In this document: piece after piece, positions 39,047 through 49,149 of the stretch
How the letters are laid out: the number at the start of each line of letters is the position of its first letter
Numbering within the stretch: position 1 is the stretch's first letter
Assembly (NCBI GenBank): GCA_001781095.1
Contig: MFKU01000016.1
Coordinates: 1 to 57,212, forward strand
From: Candidatus Kaiserbacteria bacterium RIFCSPHIGHO2_01_FULL_53_31
Lineage (GTDB): Bacteria; Patescibacteriota; Minisyncoccia; Phycocordibacterales; Phycocordibacteraceae
Reading direction: 5' to 3'
DNA: 57,212 bases
Translations under genes and position numbers: made by a program
Notes under the pieces: generated by a model
What the model was told of the DNA's origin: nothing
The model's database searches: none
What the model saw: the letters and a program-made list of their open reading frames with translations, nothing else

Positions 39047-40240
39047 ATGCGAAGGATGCGAACAGGGGGAGCGATAGTGACGGGTTGGATAATCTATTTC
39101 CTATCCCATTTCGTCCCTCGCAGTAAAAGGATATGGGTTTTTGCCGGCTGGCATAAAAATGCTGAACGGCAAATCTTTTCCGACAATTCTAAATATTTGT
39201 TTCTGCATGTCGCAAACACTCGGAATGATGTCCGCGCGGTGTGGATCGGGAGCGACGATAAGATAGTCGATATCTTAAGAACGAGTGGCTACGAAAGTTA
39301 TTCGGTACATTCCTTATGGGGTGCGTTTTATTCGCTGCGCGCCGGATACACGATCATTGACGCCCTCATGCAGACCGAACATTGGCGCTATTGTGGACGA
39401 TCGCACGTGATCCAGCTTTGGCACGCGGACGGACTTAAGACACTCCATCTGGGAAGTACATGGTCTCCCAAAAAATATAAAGAGATTATCTTCTCTCCGG
39501 GACTATTTAAGAAATTGCATTTTTGTATCGCCTCGTCTCCGTATATAGCAGAACATTTCATCGGCCCAAGTTTTGAGGTTCCGCGGCAACAAATCCGCAT
39601 TACCGGTTTGCCGCGATATGATGCGTTCTTCGAGAAGATTCGGGGTGCAGACATTGACCTGCATACTGAACTCAAAACGAAACTTGACGCAGTACAGGCA
39701 TCTCATCCCGCTAAAATTATCTTTTATGCCCCAACGTTCAGGAGGGGCCGAGCCGCTTCAGCGCAGCTGGATCACTTGCGACTCGACGAAATGAATACAT
39801 TTCTTGTACGGAATAATTTCTTCCTTTTTGTCTCGCTTCACCCAAAATTTTCGGCGAGCCAGTGGCTACAGAAAAATCTTTCCAACTTGTTTTTCATCAA
39901 CCCGGACTTTGACAAGTATCCCCTCCTTCCTCGCTTCGACGTGGTCATCACGGACTACTCCTCAATGTGCCTCGAATTCCTTCTACTCGACAAGCCGTCG
40001 ATCTTCTACGTGTACGATTTTGATGAATACCGCAAAGCTCCCGGCATTCCGGAAGAGTTTTGGAATCTCGTCCCTGGTCCGCGCGTGCGGACATTTGAGG
40101 AGTTATTGCACGCACTTGTAGCGCCCGATATTCTCGCAGAGGAACGCGGGCGTGTGCGCGATATTCTCTTTACTTTTGAAAAGGGTCAGTCGGCCGAACT
40201 CGTGACGCAGAGTCTGCTGCAAGAAATTAGCGGGCGGTGA
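39047..40240 (+). CDS. CDP-glycerol:glycerophosphotransferase (TagB/TagF)-like, candidate phosphonate transferase
   Basis: IQLWHADGLKTLHLGS; AKIIFYAPTFRRGRA; VVITDYSSMCLEFLLLDKPSIFYVYDFDEYRKAPGI. Confidence 0.88.
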   Translation: MRRMRTGGAIVTGWIIYFLSHFVPRSKRIWVFAGWHKNAERQIFSDNSKYLFLHVANTRNDVRAVWIGSDDKIVDILRTSGYESYSVHSLWGAFYSLRAGYTIIDALMQTEHWRYCGRSHVIQLWHADGLKTLHLGSTWSPKKYKEIIFSPGLFKKLHFCIASSPYIAEHFIGPSFEVPRQQIRITGLPRYDAFFEKIRGADIDLHTELKTKLDAVQASHPAKIIFYAPTFRRGRAASAQLDHLRLDEMNTFLVRNNFFLFVSLHPKFSASQWLQKNLSNLFFINPDFDKYPLLPRFDVVITDYSSMCLEFLLLDKPSIFYVYDFDEYRKAPGIPEEFWNLVPGPRVRTFEELLHALVAPDILAEERGRVRDILFTFEKGQSAELVTQSLLQEISGR

Positions 40241-40880
40241 TTGGTTTCCGTGCGGTGACGATATATCCGAGAGCATAATCAGACGATTCATATTTCTTGC
40301 CGATGGCGTGCGCCACACCTGCGAATGCAACGTCGAAAAGGCGTACGAGATAGCGCAGGGTGTAATAGCTGACGAAGCGAAGCGCGCACGGCATCAGGCG
40401 ATCGATGAAAAGGTAGCGCGCGGCGTAGACACCCCCGCCGAGCGGTAGGATACTGACATCTTCCAAATGGAGCATCTCAAATTCTTTGCGCAGCGCTTCT
40501 TCGGTAAAACGCCAATAATCATGTGGCGATGGATGTGTGGGGAACAAAAAAGGTACAACGGTGATGATATTCCCTCCCGGCTTCATGACGCGCGCGGATT
40601 CTGCGAGTAGCGCGTGGTACTGAAAAATATGCTCGAGCACGTTGATCATCATAACCGTATCAAATGAGGCGTCCGCGATCGGGAGCGGCCGTTCCAGGTC
40701 ATGCACGATGTCCGGCCGCGAAGCAGGATCAGCATTGACGGTAGTAACCGTGTAGGTTCCCATGCACAGTGATTGATAGGCTGATCGTTTATCGCCGCCG
40801 AGGTCCAGTACCGTTCCTGAAAGCGTTATACGACAAAGCACGTCATGTTCGGCATCGCGCAAAAGTGAAGGGGTAGACAT
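40227..40880 (-). CDS. Class I SAM-dependent methyltransferase
   Basis: GTVLDLGGDKRSAYQ; FDTVMMINVLEHIFQYHALLAESARVMKPGG. Confidence 0.87.
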   Translation of the reverse strand: MSTPSLLRDAEHDVLCRITLSGTVLDLGGDKRSAYQSLCMGTYTVTTVNADPASRPDIVHDLERPLPIADASFDTVMMINVLEHIFQYHALLAESARVMKPGGNIITVVPFLFPTHPSPHDYWRFTEEALRKEFEMLHLEDVSILPLGGGVYAARYLFIDRLMPCALRFVSYYTLRYLVRLFDVAFAGVAHAIGKKYESSDYALGYIVTARKPITAR

Positions 40881-40889
40881 GACTTCAAT

Positions 40890-42743
40890 CTATCCCCCGC
40901 GCCCCGAATCTGCAAAACATTTCCAATTGGAAATGAGCGCGAATGCGAAGCGTGGGTATTTCCGGGCTATAATCGGGCGAACTCCCTTCGATGCTATGAG
41001 ATGTACAAGATCGCTTGCCACCGCAAATGCGTCGCGATGAGCGAGATGAAAGACACAAGCCTTCTCAAAATCATCCAGAAAAGCGTGTGTCTTGTACGCC
41101 ATCATCGGTACGCCAAAACCTTTCTTTTTCCGATAGATGAGATCGGGAGGAAGATAGCGCTCGAGCACCTGCTTAAGGATCTTCTTGCCCTCCGTTGCCT
41201 TTCGAATATCGACCGCCCGTAAAATGGCGCTCACCTCGGTTTGCAGATACCGATCGACAAGCGGAACACGGGCCTCGATGGATGAAGCCATCGAAGCGAT
41301 GTCGCTTTTCTGTAGAAGGTCATTCGGCAAATACGCGAGCGTGTCGAAGGCTAGAGATGGCGGGATGCGTGGATCATATTCGGCTTCATAGAACGCCGCG
41401 AGTGTATTCCGTACAGCTGTATCAGCGAGTGGGTAGTCTATGCTGCGCGTGCTCGCGAGGTAGGCGCCGACGAGATCATTTACCATGCCGCTCCCGAGAA
41501 GACCCGCGCGTATGCGTTGTACGAGCGGATTAGTGTACGAGAGACCAAATCGCTGCGGGAACATACCGGCATTTAGTACGGTATTGAACGCGTCCGTTTG
41601 GTCCACGCGAGTATGCTGCGAAAGAAGTCCGTGCCGGAGATACCCGCCGAAGAGTTCGTCTCCTCCCTCTCCGCTTAACACGACTTTTGCTCGACCCTTG
41701 ATACGCCCATAGACAAGCGCCGTGGGTATAATCGAAATGTCTGCCGTTGGTTCGTCGAGAATGTCCCACACCTTCGCATACTCGTCTGTCAAAGATTCTT
41801 CGGAAAGTTGCTCGATGATAAGCGGAACGCCGAGGTGTTGCGCTATATCCGTCGCATACTGCGTATCTTCGCTTCCCCGGACGGCGATGTGATAAGCAGT
41901 CGGCTGCTTATCGAGTTTTTTCGATATCGCCGCAATGATTGACGAATCCGTCCCACCAGAAAGGAGCAGTGAGACGGGTACATCAGCAACATAGTGCGCT
42001 TCTATGGACTTTGTTAGAGAGTCATCAAGCGCGTCGAGCGCCTCCGCGGGAGTACACAGTGTCGGGAGCGGTATCCCGTCCATGAAGCGCGATACTCGTG
42101 CGAGCTCCAGGTACGTCGCATTGTCGATATCCCAGGACATCACTGACCCGGGGCGGAGTTTCGAAACGCCTTTATATGGCGTCGCCGGAGCGACGAAATA
42201 ACCGAGTGCATAGAACAGGTCGTATGCGGCGGGATCCGGTTCGAGCGGGAGTCCGGCGGCTTTAAAACATTTCAATTCAGATGCGAAGTAGATATCCCTT
42301 CCCCGAATCGCGTAATAGAGCGGCTTGATACCAAACGGATCGCGCGCATAGACCAGCTTCCCGGCGCGCACATCATGCAATACGAAGGCCCACATGCCAC
42401 GCATGCGATTGAAGAAATCCGTCCCATGCCGATCGTACCCTTCAAGAACTACCTCTGTGTCGCTACCGGTCACAAACAACGCACCCTCAAGCTCGAGGCT
42501 GCGTTTCAACTCTTTATAATTATAAATTTCTCCATTAAAAACAATGGCCACATGTCCCGAGCGGCTCTTCATCGGTTGGTTACCGGAATCTGAGACGTCG
42601 ATAATTGCTAGGCGTTGATGACCGAGCGAGACTATTCCATCTCGCAGTATTTCCGTATGGTCCGGACCGCGGTGTGCGACCGCGCGCAGTCCCGCTTCTA
42701 TGTTTGCACTGCCTGTGCCGGCATGACAAAAGATTCCGCACAT
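40890..42743 (-). CDS. asnB: Glutamine-hydrolysing asparagine synthase
   Basis: MCGIFCHAGTG; VAHRGPDHT; SLLLSGGTDSSIIAAI; LSGEGGDELFGGYLRH. Confidence 0.95.
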   Translation of the reverse strand: MCGIFCHAGTGSANIEAGLRAVAHRGPDHTEILRDGIVSLGHQRLAIIDVSDSGNQPMKSRSGHVAIVFNGEIYNYKELKRSLELEGALFVTGSDTEVVLEGYDRHGTDFFNRMRGMWAFVLHDVRAGKLVYARDPFGIKPLYYAIRGRDIYFASELKCFKAAGLPLEPDPAAYDLFYALGYFVAPATPYKGVSKLRPGSVMSWDIDNATYLELARVSRFMDGIPLPTLCTPAEALDALDDSLTKSIEAHYVADVPVSLLLSGGTDSSIIAAISKKLDKQPTAYHIAVRGSEDTQYATDIAQHLGVPLIIEQLSEESLTDEYAKVWDILDEPTADISIIPTALVYGRIKGRAKVVLSGEGGDELFGGYLRHGLLSQHTRVDQTDAFNTVLNAGMFPQRFGLSYTNPLVQRIRAGLLGSGMVNDLVGAYLASTRSIDYPLADTAVRNTLAAFYEAEYDPRIPPSLAFDTLAYLPNDLLQKSDIASMASSIEARVPLVDRYLQTEVSAILRAVDIRKATEGKKILKQVLERYLPPDLIYRKKKGFGVPMMAYKTHAFLDDFEKACVFHLAHRDAFAVASDLVHLIASKGVRPIIARKYPRFAFALISNWKCFADSGRGG

Positions 42744-42848
42744 ACCCTATGAGGGAGAAGTAACGGCCATTCCCTCAAACCGAACTTCAAGCTTCTCGAC
42801 TTTTGTGCGGCGCTCCATACGGTAGATGCACATCAGTATACTCCGTGC

Positions 42849-44978
42849 GTGGTACTCTTTACATCAATGAAAGAAGCCGCCAAAGTGCTCGCTATTGTTT
42901 TTCTGCTGCAGATTGGTTTGCTTGGTTCACTTGTAATCTACCTGCAGAGCTATGGCGGTAGCGTGGCGCACTTGGCGCTGACCCAAGATACGAAAGGATA
43001 CGTGCTGCTTGCCGAATCACTTCTTGCAGATGGCGGCTATCATCTCCCTGGATTCACTGTCCCCGAAACGTTTCGCGTACCCGGGTATCCTTTCTTCATT
43101 GCAGTCGTGTATAAGCTTTCCGGCAATTCTATTTATGCGCTTCTCGCAGTACTCGCTCTCGTTGGATCGCTCGCGAGCGGGCTTGTCTATCTCATCGGTC
43201 GGGAGCTTTCTCTTCCACGGTCATGGGCATTTTGTGCAGCTATTCTCTTCGGGATAAGTCCCGCCGTTGTCTGGGTTCCTGTCTCTGGAATGAGCGATAT
43301 CACATTTGCGTTTCTCCTCTTACTCGCCCTCTATTTGTTAGTTCGCATTCCACGCGCTAGAAGAGCCTGGTTGCATGCCGGCCTCATCGGCCTCGTGCTC
43401 GGCCTCGCGACACTGAACCGCTCCGTCGGTCTCTATCTTGCTCTGATTCTGATCATCTCGATTCCCTTCTTCACAGATGCACACTTTGTCAGCCGCAAGA
43501 CGATTGCGCTCTTCGGCATCGCACTGTTAACATTCAGCCTATCGGTTGTACCATGGATGATGCGGAATCAAGCGGTTGCGGGACATTTCGCTCTTTCTTC
43601 GCAGTTTGCCTTTAACCCTTTTTTTTATAACATCCCCGCATTCTTAGCATGGCAAAACCATACGAGTGAACAAGCAGAACGCGAGAAACTCATGGATAGC
43701 GTTGGCACGCGAGATGAATACGCGCTTGTGAACGGTTTCATCTACTACGACCAACTCAAGACTATTGATAAGAGATTCCTGAAAGAACACCTCGGCCCGT
43801 ACACGTATTTCCACGCTATAAAAACTCTGCCCTTTTTCTTCGGCAGTGGGCTGAATGCGGCGTACGCTCTCATCACGAATGAGATTCCAACTATGCCTGA
43901 TGTTGCCTTCTTTCCGCGAGCCGATCGCAACACTGCGTCGCTTTTTTATGGAGGCGACTTCATTTCGGTCGCGAAAAATCTTCTGTACTTCTGGCCAGCG
44001 ACTGTCGAACGAATCCTCTGGCTTGCGCTTTTCGCTCTTGCGTTTATTGCGCCCTTCGTCACCCGCGGGCGCCAGCGAACGTTTGCGATTTTGGGAGTTA
44101 TTGTAACTTTCACGATCGCGCTCTTCGCGATCCCGATTGCCCAGCCGCGCTACCGCATCCCAGCCGAGCCATTTATCTGGCTTTCGGCCGCACTCACTCT
44201 TTGCGCATTTAGCCATCGCCATTCAAAGGTGCTCTCAGAATCACAGCACAATACAGAAATAGAGAACAATCGAGTCGCCTGGGGGAAGAAACCACTGCTT
44301 CAGCAGTTATATCGCGATTTCTACGAAAAAATGTTTGCATTCGTTCGCACGGATATTTCCGGAAATGTCGTTGAACTGGGTTCAGGGTTAGGCGCTTTCA
44401 AGGCGGTATATCCTAACGTGATAACGACCGATCTTTTCGCGAATCCAGGTATTGACCGGGTCGAAAACGCGTACCACCTGTCATTCAAGCAGGGCGAAGC
44501 ATCGAATCTCATTCTGTTTGATGTCTTTCATCATTTACGATATCCCGGCCAGGCGCTCGAAGAATTCGCGCGCGTCCTGCCGCGCGACGGGCGAGTGATT
44601 ATGTTCGAGCCATATATCTCGGTCTTGGGGGCGCTCGTCTACGGTCTCTTCCATCATGAATCAGTCGCTCTCAAACAGAAGATCTCCTGGTTCCCTCCCC
44701 GGGACGCATCAATGGACAATTCTTACTACGCAGCACAAGGAAATGCGACACGTATATTTAGCGTCTCGTCGCTCTATAAAGAAGATGTGCAAAAAAACTG
44801 GCGGTTGATTAAGAAGGAAAAATGCTCCGCGCTCAGTTATGTATTGTCCGGCGGATTCAGTAAGCCGTGCCTCTATCCTCTTTCGCTTCTACCAGTGATT
44901 CGCGGAGTTGAACGCGCTTTGGATTGCTTGCCGCTCCTGTTCGCCACTCGAGTCCTTATTGTTCTTGAAAGGAAGTGA
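42849..44978 (+). CDS. Fusion: GT-C (ArnT/PMT-like) membrane glycosyltransferase + SAM methyltransferase
   Basis: Multi-TM N-terminus with LTQDTKGYVLLAESLLADGGY...VPGYPFFIAVVY; C-term NVVELGSGLGAFKAVYPNVITTDLF...FDVFHHLRYPGQALEEFARVLPRDG. Confidence 0.85.
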   Translation: MVLFTSMKEAAKVLAIVFLLQIGLLGSLVIYLQSYGGSVAHLALTQDTKGYVLLAESLLADGGYHLPGFTVPETFRVPGYPFFIAVVYKLSGNSIYALLAVLALVGSLASGLVYLIGRELSLPRSWAFCAAILFGISPAVVWVPVSGMSDITFAFLLLLALYLLVRIPRARRAWLHAGLIGLVLGLATLNRSVGLYLALILIISIPFFTDAHFVSRKTIALFGIALLTFSLSVVPWMMRNQAVAGHFALSSQFAFNPFFYNIPAFLAWQNHTSEQAEREKLMDSVGTRDEYALVNGFIYYDQLKTIDKRFLKEHLGPYTYFHAIKTLPFFFGSGLNAAYALITNEIPTMPDVAFFPRADRNTASLFYGGDFISVAKNLLYFWPATVERILWLALFALAFIAPFVTRGRQRTFAILGVIVTFTIALFAIPIAQPRYRIPAEPFIWLSAALTLCAFSHRHSKVLSESQHNTEIENNRVAWGKKPLLQQLYRDFYEKMFAFVRTDISGNVVELGSGLGAFKAVYPNVITTDLFANPGIDRVENAYHLSFKQGEASNLILFDVFHHLRYPGQALEEFARVLPRDGRVIMFEPYISVLGALVYGLFHHESVALKQKISWFPPRDASMDNSYYAAQGNATRIFSVSSLYKEDVQKNWRLIKKEKCSALSYVLSGGFSKPCLYPLSLLPVIRGVERALDCLPLLFATRVLIVLERK

Positions 44979-44997
44979 GTGTTGTTCGTGATATCTG

Positions 44998-45372
44998 TTA
45001 GCGGGCGACGATAAAAATTCCAAGGATGATGATAGCTACTCCGGCGATATGGATCGGACTAATAGTCTCGTTGAGGAAAAAACGCGCGGCCAATAAAGCA
45101 AGTACAACATTCAAAGAAAGTCCGATCGGATAGAGAATGGAGAGCGATGTTTTCGATAGAAGCCAAATCCAGAGCAGCAATGCACTGCCGTAGAGGAAAA
45201 CCCCCAGGATGAAACTTGGTATCGCCAACAATTCTATAAGTCGGCGCGCGAGTGGCTCTGAAGCGTGGTTCGTCATTACCGTTATCGTCCCCTGTTTAAA
45301 TAATATTTGACTCACCGCGGTAGCAGCGCTGGCGATAAACAAGGTGATGATCATGCTGCCTGAGAATGACAT
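44998..45372 (-). CDS. EamA/SMR-family small transporter (ArnE-like)
   Basis: Four TMs, LSKTSLSILYPIGLSLNVVLALLAARFFLNETISPIHIAGVAIIILGIFIV. Confidence 0.8.
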   Translation of the reverse strand: MSFSGSMIITLFIASAATAVSQILFKQGTITVMTNHASEPLARRLIELLAIPSFILGVFLYGSALLLWIWLLSKTSLSILYPIGLSLNVVLALLAARFFLNETISPIHIAGVAIIILGIFIVAR

Positions 45373-45379
45373 AGGGTTG

Positions 45380-46534
45380 TTATTGCGACTTCACATATAT
45401 CATACGATATTTTCGGGAATACGCTTCCATGAACAGACTTTCGTAACGCTCGACGGTCTGTCGGATAGAAAATCTCTTCGCGGTCTCGCGCGCACCTTGT
45501 GTGAGTTCGCCCTTCCCGACAACGGTAGCCGTGGCCGTAAGCGCCTCTTCGACCGCTTTCGGAGTTGATTCCGTAATACGATACCCGTTCAGCCCATCAA
45601 CGAGAAGTTCGTCGGTGCCAGCCGTCAGTGTGGAGATGACTGGGAGGCCGGCCGCAAGCGCCTCCAAGTACACATTGCTGAAGCCTTCAATCAATGAAGT
45701 TGAAACGAGCGCATCTGCCGCTTTGTAGAAACGCCACACGTCGCTTCGCATACCGAAGAATATGACGTCTTCCGTAAGCCCGGTGTGACGCGCCTGTGCT
45801 TCGAGTGCTGGTCGCAACGAACCGCCACCGACAATCAGAAGGAGAGAGGTCGGATGTGTTGCATGAAAAGCTGCGAATCCTTCCAGAAGAAGTTTATGAT
45901 TCTTCTGCGACGTAAGCCGCGCGACATTCAGAAACACCGTTCTGGTAGGTGGCAACCCGAGTTCCTTCCTGAGTCCCTCTTTCTCCGGCAGTCGCCCGAG
46001 GACATCCTGTGCCCGCGCAAGGTCGATACCGTTATGTATGACAACGAATTTTTCTGCCGCTATTCCCTCCTGCGCGGCAGTGAACGAAGCGACCGTCTTC
46101 GATACGGCGACGATCCTATACGAGACGTGCGCCAGTATTCGATCAATGTACTGCTGCCAACGTGGCTTGTGTATGTAGGTGTTGTGTTCTCGTGCGATGG
46201 AAACATAGCTGAGGAACGGACTCAATATGCGAAAAGCAGTATTTGCATAGAAAAGACTCGAGACGACAATGTGGGGCCTGATCATACGCAACAAACGGTA
46301 GAGTTTCCACCACTCCCGTATGTCCCACCAACCCGTAAACGAGAGTCTATAAACAGGCAGATCGACCGGTAGTGCCGCATAGAAATCCTCTTTCTCACGA
46401 AACTGAAAAAGAGTGATGAGAGAAACGTCGAATTTCTCCCTATCGAAATATCTGACCAGCTCGGAGAATTGCCATTGCATCCCGCCGACTAAGAAGTCGT
46501 TGACACCAAAGACGATTTTTATTTTCGCATTCAT
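45380..46534 (-). CDS. Family 4 glycosyltransferase
   Basis: MNAKIKIVFGVNDFLVGGMQWQFSELV; FLNVARLTSQKNHKLLLEGF; TSLIEGFSNVYLEALAAGLPVIST. Confidence 0.92.
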   Translation of the reverse strand: MNAKIKIVFGVNDFLVGGMQWQFSELVRYFDREKFDVSLITLFQFREKEDFYAALPVDLPVYRLSFTGWWDIREWWKLYRLLRMIRPHIVVSSLFYANTAFRILSPFLSYVSIAREHNTYIHKPRWQQYIDRILAHVSYRIVAVSKTVASFTAAQEGIAAEKFVVIHNGIDLARAQDVLGRLPEKEGLRKELGLPPTRTVFLNVARLTSQKNHKLLLEGFAAFHATHPTSLLLIVGGGSLRPALEAQARHTGLTEDVIFFGMRSDVWRFYKAADALVSTSLIEGFSNVYLEALAAGLPVISTLTAGTDELLVDGLNGYRITESTPKAVEEALTATATVVGKGELTQGARETAKRFSIRQTVERYESLFMEAYSRKYRMIYVKSQ

Positions 46535-46547
46535 GCTACTGCGGACG

Positions 46548-47195
46548 TTAGCATTTGGAATCGGAATGGGCGATAAAGAGCAGCCCGAATGCAAAAATTT
46601 GCGGGAATGCCCGTGCGAGCCAGCCGAGACGGCCGTACCCGACAATTTCGACCAGTGCGAATCGTGCGCGAAGCGCGTCCCGTAATTCTGCGATAGTGAA
46701 GTGGTTTATATGCGTCGGATCTTCGAGCGGCGTGCCCTTTTTGCGCATCACGAGATATCGGAAACGATTTTTCAGCGAGAATGCGTTCGGCACAGATCCT
46801 ACAAAGATCCCTCCTTCCTTCAATACACGCGACACTTTCCCGATCACTAGGACCGGATAATAGAGATGTTCAAGGACTTCCGCTGCTACCACAACATCAT
46901 AGGATGCCGGGTCTATTCCCCATTCGCCATTCAGATCAATGTGCTTCGTTTCAATGCCGACTGTTTTGCGCGCGCGTATAAGCGCCTCCGAGTCGATATC
47001 TACTCCAACGACACTGTTCCCTTCTGAAAAAGACTTTGTGAGCGCCCCGTCGCGACACCCTATGTCAAGAATGCGTTTCCCCGTGCCGATACTTTTTTTA
47101 AAAAAGGATCCGCGGACATCGCCGTGGAGAACAAAAAATTCGCCACGTTGCGCCGTATGATGCGTCCCATAGAGATGTTCAAGTGAAGTTCTCAT
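46548..47195 (-). CDS. Class I SAM-dependent methyltransferase
   Basis: GKRILDIGCRDGALTKSFSEGNSVVGVDIDSEAL; YDVVVAAEVLEHLYYP. Confidence 0.9.
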   Translation of the reverse strand: MRTSLEHLYGTHHTAQRGEFFVLHGDVRGSFFKKSIGTGKRILDIGCRDGALTKSFSEGNSVVGVDIDSEALIRARKTVGIETKHIDLNGEWGIDPASYDVVVAAEVLEHLYYPVLVIGKVSRVLKEGGIFVGSVPNAFSLKNRFRYLVMRKKGTPLEDPTHINHFTIAELRDALRARFALVEIVGYGRLGWLARAFPQIFAFGLLFIAHSDSKC

Positions 47196-48229
47196 CGTTT
47201 GCCGATTATAACGCCAACGAGCTTTTCGGCGAGCCTCGTCAGACTGTTCTCTGTTGCCACCGCTGAAAGCGACCGACCGGATGAATTCGCCAGAGCTTTG
47301 GAGAGACGCTCCGCGAGTTCTGTAATCGAATTGAAATGCGATTCACTGCCGGCAAGTAGAGCGAAATCGTCACTCGACGCGAGAACGGTGCAGCCGCATG
47401 CGGCAGCTTCGAAGATTGTTTTATCGAGCATGCCGGAAGGCGACGTGTTCACGAATATCTCGTGTGAACAGAAGATACGGGGCGCGGATTCTTTAGTCAC
47501 CGCAGGAAGGAATGTCACCTTTCCATCGAAACCGAGTGTCCCTGCGCGACCGACAAGGCCTTCGTAGTATGACTCATCACTCGGCAATGGCGATCCAACA
47601 AAATTCGCAGTAAATTTGATACCATCGCGTGCGAGCTGTGTAAGCGCATCGAGTAGCATATCGGGGCGCTTACTCGGCGACATGCGCGCGAGAAATAGTA
47701 TCGAGTGCGATATGCGTTTCACCCGCTCATCTGGCTTGAACCGCTCGGTATCAACGCCGACCGGCATACGGATTGTCTTCTTATATTTGGCAGTATATGA
47801 ATGCTTTGAGGTGCAAAATACGCAGGTGCAGAAAGCGGCGGCCACATCGGTGAGCCACGAGCCGGCATAGTGATTGCGCCAGAGGTAGATACGCTTACCG
47901 AGCAGTCTCCATAGCCAACCCGCGAGGAGCACATACTCCTGATTCATGTGTACAAAAACGGCATCATAATCGTGTCTAAGCCGCCATACGAGTTTCAAGA
48001 ATCTTACTGCATAACGTATTCGTGTTCCTGTGCTCTTCGTAGCTTCGGCGGAGTAGGGTTTGCCAAGCGAGTACAGTCGCGCATTCTTGGGAACATCGGC
48101 CTGTCCCATCTTGAGGCAGATTATCTCGACCTGTTCAGTCTTCTTTGCGAGTTCTTCAATCCATGCCGTGAAAAAGCCGAGCACCGGATCATCTTGATCG
48201 ACTACTTGTGTCACGATGAGTAGTCTCAT
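47192..48229 (-). CDS. Family 4 glycosyltransferase
   Basis: MRLLIVTQVVDQDDPVLGFFTAWIEELAKK; ILFLARMSPSKRPDMLLDAL. Confidence 0.88.
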   Translation of the reverse strand: MRLLIVTQVVDQDDPVLGFFTAWIEELAKKTEQVEIICLKMGQADVPKNARLYSLGKPYSAEATKSTGTRIRYAVRFLKLVWRLRHDYDAVFVHMNQEYVLLAGWLWRLLGKRIYLWRNHYAGSWLTDVAAAFCTCVFCTSKHSYTAKYKKTIRMPVGVDTERFKPDERVKRISHSILFLARMSPSKRPDMLLDALTQLARDGIKFTANFVGSPLPSDESYYEGLVGRAGTLGFDGKVTFLPAVTKESAPRIFCSHEIFVNTSPSGMLDKTIFEAAACGCTVLASSDDFALLAGSESHFNSITELAERLSKALANSSGRSLSAVATENSLTRLAEKLVGVIIGKR

Positions 48230-49149
48230 ACCAATGATTCTCTCCATTGCTTTCCCCATTCTTCGGCCGATGGTAAATTGAGCAACAATTTTCCACGAAC
48301 AGGATTGCTCAAAACATCACTGACTTTCGCAGCCAGTTCGCACCGCGGAACAACAAACGCCCCAGCTTCGCGAGCGATACCTACATCCGGCGCTACCACG
48401 GGCACTCCCGCGGCAAGTGCTTCGACAATAGAGGCGCCGAACGATTCATGTGAAGAAGTTGAGACTACGACATCGGACAGTGCAAAATAGGGTCCTGGAT
48501 TCTGCCAACCAGGGAATTCTATAGGGAGATCTTGTGCGGTATCCTTCACCTGCGACTCGAGCGAACCGCTGCCAAGCATAATAAGTCCCGCAGTTGGATA
48601 TGTCTTCAGTACCTCTCGCAGAATCTCCAGTGCTGCGAGAGGATCCTTCTCGCGCTCAAATCGGCCTATCCAAAGAATCGTTCTCGCAAATCGCGGATGT
48701 GATGTTCGCGTTTCATCCTGCATGCGATGCACCTCAATGAAAACTGGCAGCACTGTAATTCGCGTCCGCACATTGAGCCGCATCACCTGTGCTTTAGTCC
48801 GCTCTGAGACCACTCGAATTGAATCCGCACGACGAAGGGAGAAGCGCGCCAGGAGGCGCTTAGACAGCGATTGCCCGTCTAAATCAGCGTGCAGTTGCAG
48901 ATTGAGCCGCGCACCAGTCCCTCGTGCGACAAGCCAGCCAAGCATACCCCGCCAAAATGGATCTTGAGCCGTAATCACATCGTAACGATTCTGTCGCGCA
49001 GCTCGCCAGATTTCGGCTATGCCATGTGCGCTCGGCCAAACAAATACGTCAAGACAACCGACAACGTCAACAAGCATAGAATGCCGCTCACGTACAGCCG
49101 ACCCATTCTTGAGCAAGTTCGGATCGCCACTGATCATCAAGACTTTCAT
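48226..49149 (-). CDS. Family 4 glycosyltransferase
   Basis: ILWIGRFEREKDPLAALEILREV; STSSHESFGASIVEALAAGVPVVAPDVG. Confidence 0.9.
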   Translation of the reverse strand: MKVLMISGDPNLLKNGSAVRERHSMLVDVVGCLDVFVWPSAHGIAEIWRAARQNRYDVITAQDPFWRGMLGWLVARGTGARLNLQLHADLDGQSLSKRLLARFSLRRADSIRVVSERTKAQVMRLNVRTRITVLPVFIEVHRMQDETRTSHPRFARTILWIGRFEREKDPLAALEILREVLKTYPTAGLIMLGSGSLESQVKDTAQDLPIEFPGWQNPGPYFALSDVVVSTSSHESFGASIVEALAAGVPVVAPDVGIAREAGAFVVPRCELAAKVSDVLSNPVRGKLLLNLPSAEEWGKQWRESLV

